A stretch of 64,000 nt of DNA. It comes from Raoultibacter massiliensis (GTDB taxonomy: Bacteria > Actinomycetota > Coriobacteriia > Coriobacteriales > Eggerthellaceae). Below are positions 1 through 8,913 of the stretch, piece after piece. The stretch spans positions 414,355-478,354 of the forward strand of contig NZ_LT962671.1 of NCBI RefSeq assembly GCF_900199545.1, read 5' to 3'. The position numbers and the translations under genes were made by a program. Below the pieces are notes generated by a model. That model did not search any database. It had not been told where the DNA came from and saw nothing but the letters and a program-made list of their open reading frames with translations. Every line of letters starts with the position of its first letter. Positions within the stretch are counted from its first letter, which is position 1.

Positions 1-143
1 TCGTACGCGAAGGATGAGGAAGCGAAAAAGCATCTCATCCTATCTTCGAAGTAGTTTTTCCTCATTTGCGACCAATTCCCGATGTGTCCTTCGCCGCGGA
101 ATAATCGTTTTGCGCTTCGGATTGTGCGGTTCGATGCGCGAAA

Positions 144-171
144 CCTCGTTATGCGGGGCCATAACGCGAGG
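144..171. promoter_or_regulatory. Imperfect palindrome upstream of the MFS gene
   Basis: CCTCGTTATG and CATAACGCGAGG face each other across a GGGG-containing spacer, 36 bases before the transporter start. It could be an operator or an RNA hairpin in the 5' leader. There is no T-run after it, so it is unlikely to be a terminator. No regulator can be assigned from sequence alone. Confidence 0.3.
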
Positions 172-206
172 GGAAGCATAGCGATCATTCGTTAAGGAGG
201 ACTCTT

Positions 207-1418
207 ATGGCAGTAAAAACCAAGAGTACGGCTTCTAGCTATGGGTGGGTCATTCTAGCCGTTACGTTTCTTGCAGGCTTCACCGCGCCGGCCAATATGG
301 CGAAAGTTACCGCGCTCGCGCCGGTCGTCATGGCGACGTTCGGGTTCGGTCCCGACACGCTCGGCTGGGTCATCGCGCTGTTCTACGTGCTCGGTTTCAT
401 TATGGCGTTTCCAACAGCGGGACTTATCAACCGACTGGGCATCCGCAACGTCGTTCTGATTGCAATCGGCTGCGCTGCAGTCGGGTCTGTTATCGGTGCC
501 ATGACGACCGACGTGACCGTTTTTATGATCAGCCGTTTCTTTGAAGGTGCGGGTATGGGCGTTATGGGGGTGGCGGGCGCTTCCGCCATTGCTCCGTGGT
601 TCGCTCCTGAAAAACGCGGGTTTCCGCTTGGCATTTGGGCGATGTGGGTTGCTCTTGCCATGTGCATCTGTCCGATCCTGTACGGCTGGGTGGTCGACGC
701 GCTTGCTATGCCGTGGCAGACGGTATGGTGGGGAACGTTTGTGTTCGACATCATTGTGGGGGTTATCTTCGTCGTCTTCTACCGCGAGCCTGAACGGCCG
801 TTTGTATCCGACGAGGAAAAGGCAGCGGGAGCTGGCAAGGCAAGCTTCAAAAGAGCACTGAAGAATCCGATGCTGTGGGCGCTCGGCTTGATTTTCTTCT
901 TCGATGAGGCGGCGTTTATGGCGATCAACGGCTTCCTGACTACGTATTTGACCGAAGAGCTTTCAACTACGCTTGTTTTCGCGACGGGGATCGCCTCAGC
1001 CTTCGGTGTTGCGGGTGCAATTTGCGCCCCTCTATGCGGAAAGATTTCCGACTGGTTGAAAACTCGTAAATGGGTTTTGCTGTTCGCTCTCGTCGGTGGT
1101 ACGGCGTATACCGCTGTTGTGTTCACAACCCAGGATCCGAATCTGTACTGGGGAATCATGATCCTCGCTGGTATAGCGGGAGGATTCGTTCCCTCGATCA
1201 TCTGGGCGGCGACTCCCGATACGGTGGAGCCCGACGATGTTCCCGTGGCGAATGGTCTGGTGGCCACCACTCAGAACCTCGGTATGTTCGTGGGTGCCAT
1301 ATTCATGGGCAACGCTATTGCAGCCTTCGGCTGGTCGACGGCTTCGTTTGCCGTCCTCGTTCCTTGTTATGTAATCTGCATCGTGATCTTCTTCATTGGA
1401 CTGCGCAAGCTGCGCTAA
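207..1418 (+). CDS. MFS transporter, candidate aromatic-acid or catechol permease
   Basis: A 403-residue protein of about twelve hydrophobic segments with the major-facilitator layout: a loop motif after helix 2 (GLINRLGIRN, about residues 72-81) and a longer cytoplasmic loop near the middle (about 190-215). The start is well set by AAGGAGG about 7 bases upstream. A strong terminator follows the gene, so it is probably its own transcript although it heads the molybdoenzyme locus. MFS genes commonly sit beside cytosolic catechol dehydroxylase genes in Eggerthellaceae, so uptake of the aromatic substrate is a reasonable inference. Substrate and direction of transport cannot be read from the sequence. 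Confidence 0.85.
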   Translation: MAVKTKSTASSYGWVILAVTFLAGFTAPANMAKVTALAPVVMATFGFGPDTLGWVIALFYVLGFIMAFPTAGLINRLGIRNVVLIAIGCAAVGSVIGAMTTDVTVFMISRFFEGAGMGVMGVAGASAIAPWFAPEKRGFPLGIWAMWVALAMCICPILYGWVVDALAMPWQTVWWGTFVFDIIVGVIFVVFYREPERPFVSDEEKAAGAGKASFKRALKNPMLWALGLIFFFDEAAFMAINGFLTTYLTEELSTTLVFATGIASAFGVAGAICAPLCGKISDWLKTRKWVLLFALVGGTAYTAVVFTTQDPNLYWGIMILAGIAGGFVPSIIWAATPDTVEPDDVPVANGLVATTQNLGMFVGAIFMGNAIAAFGWSTASFAVLVPCYVICIVIFFIGLRKLR

Positions 1419-1443
1419 ACGTGCTGAGATGCTTTCGGGTTCG

Positions 1444-1476
1444 AAAGGCGGCTCTTCGGGGCCGCCTTTTCTTTTC
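1444..1476 (+). terminator. Rho-independent terminator after the MFS gene
   Basis: GGCGGC and GCCGCC pair around an 8-base loop (CTTCGG-like), followed by TTTTCTTTT. It lies about 30 bases past the transporter stop codon. Confidence 0.85.
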
Positions 1477-2013
1477 CGGTTGTCCGCCTTCATGGAAAAC
1501 CGAGCAAATCAATGAGCCCATAAGTAGCTGAACAGGTAAAACGCTCTCGTAAATACGTTATTCGAACACGAAGTATGAGGTTCTCGACTGCCGATTTGTT
1601 GATTTCGCTATTTGCGTACGATACCCAGTCGTCTCTTTGCGGACTAGATTGCCATCAAGGTTATGCTTCCCGGTTATTGCACGGCAACGCAAGCTCCGCA
1701 AAGAGCTATGCGGGGCAACCGCACAGCCCATCGCACAGGTGCGTCCGCAGCGCGGGCTTAGCCGGGCGGTGCGAAAACAACGTTTTGAAAGGAGCTGATG
1801 CAAACGATCGCCGGGTCGTTGCCTTCGGGGACAAACGGCTGCTGCCCTGAGTGCCGTTTCGTTCGCAGCGTGTTCGTGCTGCGGCCCCTGGGCTTTCGAC
1901 CGAACAGAGCGCCGCTTGTTTCAATATGACGGCGTGCAGGCTTTGTCGCTGCAGAAGGGCCTTGGCCCGTGCGGCGGGAAAGAAGCAGAGAAGACGAGCA
2001 GGGAGGAGAGCTT
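1477..2013. other. Long intergenic region upstream of the first molybdoenzyme operon
   Basis: About 540 bases without a credible gene; open frames here lack ribosome sites and family resemblance. It must contain the promoter and probably the operator for the operon starting at 2014. An AGGTAAAACG motif at 1534-1543 recurs at 5836-5845, just upstream of the second large-subunit gene. No convincing -35/-10 pair was found. Confidence 0.5.
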
Positions 2014-4344
2014 ATGAAGATATTCAAAGGGCAAGGAACCGCCGACCTTGGTAAGCCGTGGCGATTCGAAGAGGACGGGCTTACGGTGACCCGTGGATGC
2101 GCGTGGTCGCCTCCAGGGTGTCATCCAACAGGATGCGGCATTAAAACGTACGTCAACGATTCGGGCGAACTGGTGAAAATCGAGGGCGACGAAAACCATC
2201 CCATCACAAACGGGCGGCTGTGCGTACGCTGTCTAACCATACGCGACTACGTGTACAATCCCGACCGCATCCGTTATCCCATGAAGCGTGCCCGCGAGGA
2301 TCGCGGCAAAAACAAGTGGGAACGCATCACTTGGGACGAGGCGTATGACCTAATCGCCGAGAAGGTAAAGTATTACAAGGAGACCTACGGAGCCGAATCG
2401 ATACTGCTTATGGGCGGAACGGGCCGGGAGGGCGGTCCGATGCTTCCCGCGTACGCCCATGCATGTATCGGCACGCCGAACGCTTGCTATACGCAGTCGG
2501 GATATTCATGCTACATTCCGCGTGTCGCCGGAACCACCTACGTGCTCGGCGCCACGTATCCTGAGATGGACTACGCAGGCGGTCTGCACGGGCGCTATGA
2601 CGATCCGGCGTTCGAGCTGCCTGAACTCATCGTGTTCTGGGGTAAAGAGCCGCTTCCGTCTAATGGCGATGGTTTGTTCGGGCATGCGGCCATCGATATG
2701 ATGCGCCGCGGAGCGAAGCTTATGAGCATCGATCCGCGTGTTAATTGGGTGTCGACGCGTGCCGATTGGCACCTGCGTTTGCGCCCAGGTACCGATACCG
2801 CTCTTGGCATGGCGATGCTAAACGTGATCATCTCCGAAGATCTCTACGACCATGATTTCGTTTCGAAGTGGTGCTACGGATTCGAACAGCTTGCCGAGCG
2901 TGTGCAGGATATGCCAGTCGAGAAAGCTGCCGAGATATGCGATCTCGATCCTGACCTCATTCGCGAGGCGGCGCGTGTGTACGCGAAGGCAAAGCCTGCG
3001 CAGATAGCGTGGGGCCTTGCTATCGACCAGAAGTCAAACGGCGTGCAAGCGGGCCATTGCGTACTCGCGCTCGAAGCGATAACCGGTAACATCGATATCC
3101 CTGGCGGGCAGCTTATCGGCGATGTGAACGACGGCCTCGAGCTTGGTTTCGGATGGAACAACCTAGGTCCTGAGCTGCAGAGTAAAATCATGGGCATCAA
3201 GGAGTATCCGGCGTATGTGGGGCTTGTGCTCAACGCCCAGTGCGACATGGTGCTCGACGCCCTTGAGACGGGCGAGCCCTACGCGTTCAAGATGGGCGGG
3301 TTCGAGGATACGAATTTCTTGGCGGGCACATGTGCGGCGCAGCCGAAGCGTTGGCACGATGCAATGGTCGAGAACCTCGAATGGTGTTTTGGCATTGACG
3401 TGTGGATGACTCCGACGATTCAAGCGTGTTGCGAGGTCTTTCTGCCGCTTTCTTCTACCGTGGAGCACGATACGGTGGTTTACACGCACTACGGCGCTTC
3501 CCCGATCATGGCGGGCGCAGTGAACAAATCGATTACGGTAGGCGACTGTAAGGGCGATTGCGAGATCATGTACGAACTCGGCAAGCGCTGCATGCCCGTT
3601 AATTTTGAAAAGTACGCCGATTACTATGACTTCTTGGCTGATTACCGTTTGGGGTACAAGCAGACGTTCGAAGAGCTTCGCGAAGAGGTCGTGCATCAGA
3701 AGATTGAAACGTTGTCGTATCGGAAATACGAGACGGGGAATCTCCGTCCCGACGGTCAGCCCGGCTTCAACACTCCGACGGGACGCGTCGAGCTGTATTC
3801 GACAATGTTTCGCCAGTTCGGCGAAGACCCATTGCCGTATTACGAGGAACCGCAGCTGAGTCCTGTTTCGACGCCTGATCTTGCCGAGCGGTTCCCGCTT
3901 GTGCTTACGACCGGCGCGCGTACCTATTGCTACTTCCATTCGGAGGGAAAGCAGATTCCGTATCTGCGCGAGATGAATCCCGATCCGCTGATTGAGATCA
4001 ATCCATCCGACGCCTTGAAGTACGGGGTTACTGACGGGCAATGGGTCGAAGTCGAAAATCCCTTTGGCAAGGTCGTTCTTAAGGCGAAGGTGTCTCAGAT
4101 TGTAAAGCCGGGCGTCGTTCATGCCCAGCATGGGTTCTGGTTTCCGGAAAAAGATGCCGAAGAGCCGAGCTTGTATGAAGTGTGGCGCTCGAACATCAAC
4201 GAGCTTGTACCGCATAAATACATCGGCAAGCTCGGGTTCGGTTCTCCGTTCAAGTGCCTTCTGTGCAGCGTGAAGCCGGTAAGCGAGAGCTATGACACCG
4301 ACATGATGGAAGTTTGGGATCGATTCGGAAAGTTGGTGGTTTAA
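2014..4344 (+). CDS. Cytosolic molybdopterin oxidoreductase large subunit, candidate catechol/aryl dehydroxylase 1
   Basis: A 776-residue DMSO-reductase-superfamily catalytic subunit. The N-terminal [4Fe-4S] motif is unusual in spacing: Cys29-x6-Cys36-x4-Cys41-x28-Cys70. It is followed by the family signature KWERITWDEA (101-110). A conserved GTPN (153-156) leads to Cys166, my candidate molybdenum ligand. The C-terminal third has the molydopterin-dinucleotide-binding pattern (LTTGAR, HAQHGFW). There is no Tat signal, so it is cytoplasmic. The ATG at 2014 is chosen over the upstream GTG at 1969 because GGGAGGAG ends six bases before it. The stop abuts the Fe-S partner gene. Gene order (MFS, large, small Fe-S, chaperone, LuxR) matches described cytosolic catechol dehydroxylases; that function is inference. 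Confidence 0.85.
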   Translation: MKIFKGQGTADLGKPWRFEEDGLTVTRGCAWSPPGCHPTGCGIKTYVNDSGELVKIEGDENHPITNGRLCVRCLTIRDYVYNPDRIRYPMKRAREDRGKNKWERITWDEAYDLIAEKVKYYKETYGAESILLMGGTGREGGPMLPAYAHACIGTPNACYTQSGYSCYIPRVAGTTYVLGATYPEMDYAGGLHGRYDDPAFELPELIVFWGKEPLPSNGDGLFGHAAIDMMRRGAKLMSIDPRVNWVSTRADWHLRLRPGTDTALGMAMLNVIISEDLYDHDFVSKWCYGFEQLAERVQDMPVEKAAEICDLDPDLIREAARVYAKAKPAQIAWGLAIDQKSNGVQAGHCVLALEAITGNIDIPGGQLIGDVNDGLELGFGWNNLGPELQSKIMGIKEYPAYVGLVLNAQCDMVLDALETGEPYAFKMGGFEDTNFLAGTCAAQPKRWHDAMVENLEWCFGIDVWMTPTIQACCEVFLPLSSTVEHDTVVYTHYGASPIMAGAVNKSITVGDCKGDCEIMYELGKRCMPVNFEKYADYYDFLADYRLGYKQTFEELREEVVHQKIETLSYRKYETGNLRPDGQPGFNTPTGRVELYSTMFRQFGEDPLPYYEEPQLSPVSTPDLAERFPLVLTTGARTYCYFHSEGKQIPYLREMNPDPLIEINPSDALKYGVTDGQWVEVENPFGKVVLKAKVSQIVKPGVVHAQHGFWFPEKDAEEPSLYEVWRSNINELVPHKYIGKLGFGSPFKCLLCSVKPVSESYDTDMMEVWDRFGKLVV

Positions 4345-4692
4345 ATGACGGCGTATGGCTTGCTCATCGACTACGAGTACTGCACAGGCTGCCAATCCTG
4401 CGAAGTAGCGTGCAAAGAAGAGCATGGAATACCCGTTGGACAATGGGGCATCCATCTGCTTGACGACGGCCCGTGGGAATGCTCGGACGGCAAGTTCAAT
4501 TGGAACAAAATTCCTACGCCAACCCGTTTGTGCGATCTGTGCGCCGAGCGCACGGCGAAAGGGAAACAACCGAGCTGCGTACACCACTGCCTTGCGGGCG
4601 TCATGCAGTACGGAACGGTCGAGAGCCTTGCGAAGGAGCTCGACGAGAAGCCGAACCAGGTGTTGTTCGTGCCTAAGCCGTATCAATACTGA
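4345..4692 (+). CDS. Small Fe-S electron-transfer subunit of molybdoenzyme 1
   Basis: A 115-residue ferredoxin-like protein starting on the base after the large-subunit stop codon, so the two are translationally coupled. Near the N-terminus it has C-x2-C-x2-C-x3-C (CTGCQSCEVAC), and later CDLC and CVHHC, together enough for two [4Fe-4S] clusters, fewer than the four of DmsB. It probably passes electrons between a soluble donor and the partner's cluster. No membrane segment and no membrane anchor gene nearby suggest a soluble complex. It is closely related to the protein at 8243-8740 but lacks that protein's C-terminal tail. Confidence 0.85.
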   Translation: MTAYGLLIDYEYCTGCQSCEVACKEEHGIPVGQWGIHLLDDGPWECSDGKFNWNKIPTPTRLCDLCAERTAKGKQPSCVHHCLAGVMQYGTVESLAKELDEKPNQVLFVPKPYQY

Positions 4693-4765
4693 ACGGTTTG
4701 ATTGAGCGACGTTTGGGCCGAGGTCGACGCAAGCCGACCTCGGCAGGTGAGCCGAAGGAGGCGCG

Positions 4766-5500
4766 ATGAGCGAATTCGAAACAACGGGAGCCGCCCGCAT
4801 TGGGGCTGCCGAAGACCGCTTCGAAAACTATGCGATGCTTTCACGTTTGTTCCGATCCGAACTCGATGCCTCCTTACTGAGGGTCCTTGTCGAAAGCCCG
4901 GTTATCGAGCCGATGGAAAACGCCCATTTCAACGAGGGATACCAACTTATCAGGGGGTTTCTCGACGGAGTCGACGACGTCGATCGGAATAGATCAGTGC
5001 TTGCCATCGATTACTGTCTTGCTTTTCTGGGCTATGGATCGAATCCAGAGCGCGATGACGAGAGCACCGGCATGCTTGCGGCGTATCCGTACGAGTCGGT
5101 ATACGTTTCGGGGAGCAAGACGCTTGCCGGGGGCGCTTCGGCGAGCGTTGCCGCCGAGTACCGCTGCTCGGGCTTTATGCCGATGCGCGAAAGAATCGTC
5201 GCTGACGACCATATCGCCTGCGAGCTCGAGTACCTGCAGCACCTCGTTGGCAAAGAGCTTTCAGCCCTTGAGGCGAAAGAGGAAGCTACGGTACTCGATC
5301 TGCGTAAACGCGAGCTCGAGTTCATCGAATCGCATCCGCTTGCGTGGATCGGGGCCTTCGAATCGGCGGTCATGAGCTTTGCCGAGACCGATTTCTATCC
5401 GGGACTCGTTCGCATGACGCGCGGTTGGTTGGAAATGGAAGTGCAGGAGCTCGGCGGAGCAGCGAAGGCAGGAGGAGACGATGAGCGGGCTTGGACCTGA
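4766..5500 (+). CDS. TorD/DmsD-family molybdoenzyme maturation chaperone
   Basis: A 244-residue, mostly helical protein resembling the TorD superfamily, which binds immature molybdoenzymes and helps cofactor insertion. The layout fits: helical start (YAMLSRLFRSE), central variable region, then the signature-like stretch with ESV in a PYESVYVSG segment, and a late helix with HPLAWIGAFESAV. A GAAGGAG site precedes the ATG. It lies between the two large/small subunit pairs and probably serves both, since no second TorD gene is present in this locus. Because neither large subunit has a Tat signal, the role would be folding and cofactor loading rather than export proofreading. Confidence 0.8.
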   Translation: MSEFETTGAARIGAAEDRFENYAMLSRLFRSELDASLLRVLVESPVIEPMENAHFNEGYQLIRGFLDGVDDVDRNRSVLAIDYCLAFLGYGSNPERDDESTGMLAAYPYESVYVSGSKTLAGGASASVAAEYRCSGFMPMRERIVADDHIACELEYLQHLVGKELSALEAKEEATVLDLRKRELEFIESHPLAWIGAFESAVMSFAETDFYPGLVRMTRGWLEMEVQELGGAAKAGGDDERAWT

Positions 5501-5816
5501 CGGGCGCGGCTGGGACCCGAAAGCCGTCGAGTACGATCTCGGCGAAGCGGGGCCCGGCAAGAGCATCGTGATCGAGATTACCCGATCGGTCATGGTGCGC
5601 GTGCTCGACGATGAGAATTATCGTCGCTACAAGGCAGGGGAGGAGCCGATGGCATTTCAGGGACGTCTGCACGCCTCGCCGTATCGGTTCCCCCTGCCAA
5701 AAGAAGATCGCTGGCACGTGGTCATCGAACCGAATACCTATTCGGGTATTGCGGAGTTCAGGGTTCGCGTGCTCGATGATGCGGCCATTTCCGGGCAAGC
5801 GCGCTTTGTGCGCTGA
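5481..5816 (+). CDS. DUF1883-like protein in the molybdoenzyme operon
   Basis: A 111-residue protein whose gene overlaps the chaperone gene by 20 bases, with GGAGGAG just before its ATG. The pattern YDLGE..GPGKSIVIEI, then VRVLDDENYRRY.AG, then SPYRFPLP..DRWHVVIE and a final G...FRVRVLD resembles the DUF1883 family, small beta-rich proteins of unknown function. The match is from memory of the family pattern, not a search. Its position inside a dehydroxylase-type operon is unusual. A structural or accessory role for the oxidoreductase is possible, but nothing in the sequence shows one. Confidence 0.65.
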   Translation: MSGLGPDGRGWDPKAVEYDLGEAGPGKSIVIEITRSVMVRVLDDENYRRYKAGEEPMAFQGRLHASPYRFPLPKEDRWHVVIEPNTYSGIAEFRVRVLDDAAISGQARFVR

Positions 5817-5873
5817 TTCGGATGCGGTCGCTGGTAGGTAAAACGAAAATGCAATACGAGAAGGAGCGATAAC

Positions 5874-8240
5874 ATGCGAGAAGAGGATTACAAGGCTGCT
5901 GCCGTTGTAAAACTGGATTCGCTTTCAGATGTCAACGACATCGGTAAGCCATGGCGCTACGAGGACGAGGGACTCACCGTTACCCGCACTTGCCCCTGGT
6001 CGCCTCCGGGGTGCCATCCTGTGGGATGCGGTCTTAAGCTCTACGTCAACGACGAAGGTCGGTTGGTGAAGGTTGAAGGCGACGAGAACCACCCGGTTAC
6101 GCAGGGGCGCCTGTGTCCCCGGTGCATCGCGCTGAAAGATTACGTGTACAATCCTGCACGCATCATCCATCCCATGAAGCGCGCCCGAGAAGATCGTGGC
6201 AAAGCGGATAAGTGGGAAGAGATATCGTGGGAAGAGGCGTTCGACATCGTCAAGGAGAACTACGAGCGCATCACTTCGCAGTACGGCTACGAGAGCGTCG
6301 TGGGCTTTTCCGGCACGGGCCGTGAAGGCGGCACGATGAGCCTGTATCCCACGATGGTGTTCGGGACGCCGAACTACTGCTACACCCAGTCGGGATACGC
6401 GTGCTACACGCCGCGCCTGGCTGCCGTAGCCTATATTACCGGTTGCACGTACCCCGAGTGGGATTATGCGGGCGCGCTTCCTGGCCGTTGGGATGACGAG
6501 CGCTATGTGCAAACCGAGGTCATTATGCTCTGGGGCAAGGCTCCGCTCGAGAGCAACCCCGACGGCTTCTTTGGGCATGCGGTCATCGACGCGATGCGCC
6601 GTGGCACCCGTATCATCAACATCGATCCGCGCGTGAACTGGCTTTCCACGCGCGCTGACATCCATCTGCAACTGCGTGCCGGCACCGACACGGCGCTCGG
6701 TATGGCTATGCTCAACATCATCATATCCGAAGATCTCTATGATCACGACTTCGTCGAGTATTGGTGCTACGGCTTCGACGAACTCGCTGAGCGCGTAAAG
6801 GAGATGCCGCCCGAGAAGGCTGCCGAGATCTGCGAGCTTCCTATCGAGAAGATCTATGCGGCGGCGCGCATGTACGCTAACGCCAAGCCCGCTGCAATCA
6901 TGTGGGGGCTCGCCGTCGACCAGAAGACGGACGGCATGCAAAACGGTCAGTGCATCATCGCGCTGCAAGCGATTACCGGCAACCTTGACCGTCCGGGTGG
7001 ACAGCTCCTTCCCGGTGCCGATGCCGGGCACAATGAGCTCGGGTTCGGCTATGCGGAAAGCATCGGTGACGAGCTTATGAGTAAGATGATCGGGCTGGAT
7101 CAGTACCCTGCATACTGCAACATGATCCTTAACGCGCAGGCGGATCTCATGCTCGAAACGCTCGAAACAGACGAGCCCTATCCGATCCGCATGGGTTTCT
7201 ACATGGGCAACAACCTTATGACCTGTACCTCGATGGAGCCCAAACGGTGGCATGACGCCATCGTCAAGTCGCTCGAGTTCTGCATCGGCATCGACACGTT
7301 CATGAACGCTTCGATCGAGTCGAGCTGCGACCTGTTCCTGCCTATTGCGACCGTCGCCGAGCGCGAGGGAACGGTGTTCACGCACTATGCGCCGTGCACT
7401 GTAACTGCGGGATTCATGCATAAGGCAGTCGATTGCGGCGGGCTGCCTTCCGATATGGAGCTTGCTTACGAGCTCGGCAAGCACTTGCATCCCGAGCGCT
7501 TCGAGAAGTGGGCGAATGCTCACGAGCTCGTCGAGCACTTCCGTCTCGGCGTTCAGGAGCATGGCGAGTACTTCGATAAGGTGTCGCAATGCGTGGTCGC
7601 TCAGGTTCCGATTGATTACTACAAGTACGAAAAAGGGCTCTTGCGCGCCGATGGGCAGCCTGGGTTCGCGACTCCGACTGGTCGCGTCGAGCTGTGGTCG
7701 ACGGCGTTCCATCAGTTCGGTGACGATCCGCTGCCATACTACATTGAGCCCGAGTTCGGCCCGGTCAACTCGCCCGACCTTATGGAGGAGTACCCCTTCA
7801 TCCTCACCACGGGCGCACGCACGACGGCGTTCTTCCACTCCGAGCATCGCCAGATTGCCTACCTGCGCGAACTCAATCCCGATCCGATCTGCGAGATCAA
7901 TCCGGCGACTGCGAGGAGCCTCGGCGTCGCGGACGGGCAATGGGTGCGTCTCTGGAACCAGTTCGGCGAGTGCCTCATGAAGGCGAAGGTATCCGAAATC
8001 GTCGACGAGAAGACCATTCATGCGCAGCATGCATGGTGGTTCCCCGAGGAGGATGGAAGCGAGCCCAACCTCTACGGAAACTTCCGCTCGAACATTAACA
8101 ACCTCCTTCCCAACGGCCATATGGGCAAGCTCGGCTTCGGCGCTCCCAACAAGTGTCTGATCTGCGCTTGCGAGCCTATCGTCGAGAGCTATGACACCGA
8201 TATGAACCTGATCTGGGAAAAATTCGGAAAGCTGGTGTAG
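5874..8240 (+). CDS. Cytosolic molybdopterin oxidoreductase large subunit, candidate catechol/aryl dehydroxylase 2
   Basis: A 788-residue paralogue of the 2014-4344 protein, colinear over its length with about a dozen extra N-terminal residues. The cluster motif has the same odd spacing (Cys40, Cys47, Cys52, Cys81), and the GTPN...SGYACY segment places candidate Mo ligand Cys177 at the equivalent site. No Tat signal. AAGGAG lies nine bases before the ATG. Only two bases separate its stop from the start of its Fe-S partner. Base composition is somewhat more GC-rich and codon-adapted than the first copy, suggesting the duplicates are not recent. The pair may act on different substrates or positions of one substrate. 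Confidence 0.85.
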   Translation: MREEDYKAAAVVKLDSLSDVNDIGKPWRYEDEGLTVTRTCPWSPPGCHPVGCGLKLYVNDEGRLVKVEGDENHPVTQGRLCPRCIALKDYVYNPARIIHPMKRAREDRGKADKWEEISWEEAFDIVKENYERITSQYGYESVVGFSGTGREGGTMSLYPTMVFGTPNYCYTQSGYACYTPRLAAVAYITGCTYPEWDYAGALPGRWDDERYVQTEVIMLWGKAPLESNPDGFFGHAVIDAMRRGTRIINIDPRVNWLSTRADIHLQLRAGTDTALGMAMLNIIISEDLYDHDFVEYWCYGFDELAERVKEMPPEKAAEICELPIEKIYAAARMYANAKPAAIMWGLAVDQKTDGMQNGQCIIALQAITGNLDRPGGQLLPGADAGHNELGFGYAESIGDELMSKMIGLDQYPAYCNMILNAQADLMLETLETDEPYPIRMGFYMGNNLMTCTSMEPKRWHDAIVKSLEFCIGIDTFMNASIESSCDLFLPIATVAEREGTVFTHYAPCTVTAGFMHKAVDCGGLPSDMELAYELGKHLHPERFEKWANAHELVEHFRLGVQEHGEYFDKVSQCVVAQVPIDYYKYEKGLLRADGQPGFATPTGRVELWSTAFHQFGDDPLPYYIEPEFGPVNSPDLMEEYPFILTTGARTTAFFHSEHRQIAYLRELNPDPICEINPATARSLGVADGQWVRLWNQFGECLMKAKVSEIVDEKTIHAQHAWWFPEEDGSEPNLYGNFRSNINNLLPNGHMGKLGFGAPNKCLICACEPIVESYDTDMNLIWEKFGKLV

Positions 8241-8242
8241 AC

Positions 8243-8740
8243 ATGACAACGTACGGACTTCTGATCGATTACGAGTACTGCACGAACTGCGGATCGTGCG
8301 TGGTCTCCTGCAAGGAGGAGCACGATTATCCGGTTGGCAAAAGCGGCATCACGCTTTTGGCCGACGGGCCTTGGAAGATGGACGATAACGACAACTGGAA
8401 CTGGAATACGTTTCCGATGCCGACCGACTTGTGCGATCTATGCGCGGAGCGCACGGGCAAGGGCAAGGAGCCCATATGCGCTCACCATTGCTTGTCGGGC
8501 ATCATCTATTACGGCACAGTCGAGGAGCTCTCGAAGAAGCTTGAGGATAAACCGAAGCAGCTCTTGATTGTTCCCCAGTACAAACCGCGTGAGGCTCGCG
8601 GCGAGTTTGTGCATAAGGAAAACAAAACCGACGGGCATCATGCGGCCCATGTCGAGGTTGACGGTACCGGTGAAGCGGCATTCGGCGCACATCGTCATGA
8701 TGCGAAAGTGGGCGAGTTTGAGGTTGAAGAAGACCTCTAG
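8243..8740 (+). CDS. Small Fe-S subunit of molybdoenzyme 2 with His-rich tail
   Basis: A 165-residue protein. Residues 1-115 match the 115-residue Fe-S protein at 4345-4692, including CTNCGSCVVSC, CDLC and CAHHC, enough for two [4Fe-4S] clusters. About 45 further residues (from about 120) are hydrophilic, with His pairs and singles (DGHHAAHVEV, FGAHRHDAK) and an acidic end. The tail is absent from the paralogue. A metal-binding or partner-docking role is possible; the SlyD-like gene just downstream belongs to a family known to handle metals. Confidence 0.8.
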   Translation: MTTYGLLIDYEYCTNCGSCVVSCKEEHDYPVGKSGITLLADGPWKMDDNDNWNWNTFPMPTDLCDLCAERTGKGKEPICAHHCLSGIIYYGTVEELSKKLEDKPKQLLIVPQYKPREARGEFVHKENKTDGHHAAHVEVDGTGEAAFGAHRHDAKVGEFEVEEDL

Positions 8741-8753
8741 ATAGTAAAGGCGT

Positions 8754-8785
8754 GCCCGCCATGCACGTGGTTGTGCGTGGCGGGC
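8754..8785 (+). terminator. Strong hairpin after the second Fe-S gene
   Basis: GCCCGCCATGCAC pairs with GTGCGTGGCGGGC (one G-T wobble) around a six-base loop, 13 bases after the stop codon. There is no T-run, so it may be a weak terminator or a 3'-end processing or stability structure that lowers expression of the downstream folding genes. Confidence 0.55.
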
Positions 8786-8913
8786 GTCTGCAGGTTGTGC
8801 CGGACGGCTGTGCGGGGTCCGTATCGATCAGGCGGGTAAGCGTCGTCGATTGAGTTCGCTTTGCCGTTCTCGCTTTGGGCTTGGAAGGCACTGCATAGGG
8901 AAAGCGGGGTTGT

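Noticed and set aside
1430..1470. GGGTTCGAAAG resembling a tRNA T-arm.
   Set aside because: No acceptor, D-arm or anticodon arm can be folded around it; the segment forms a terminator.
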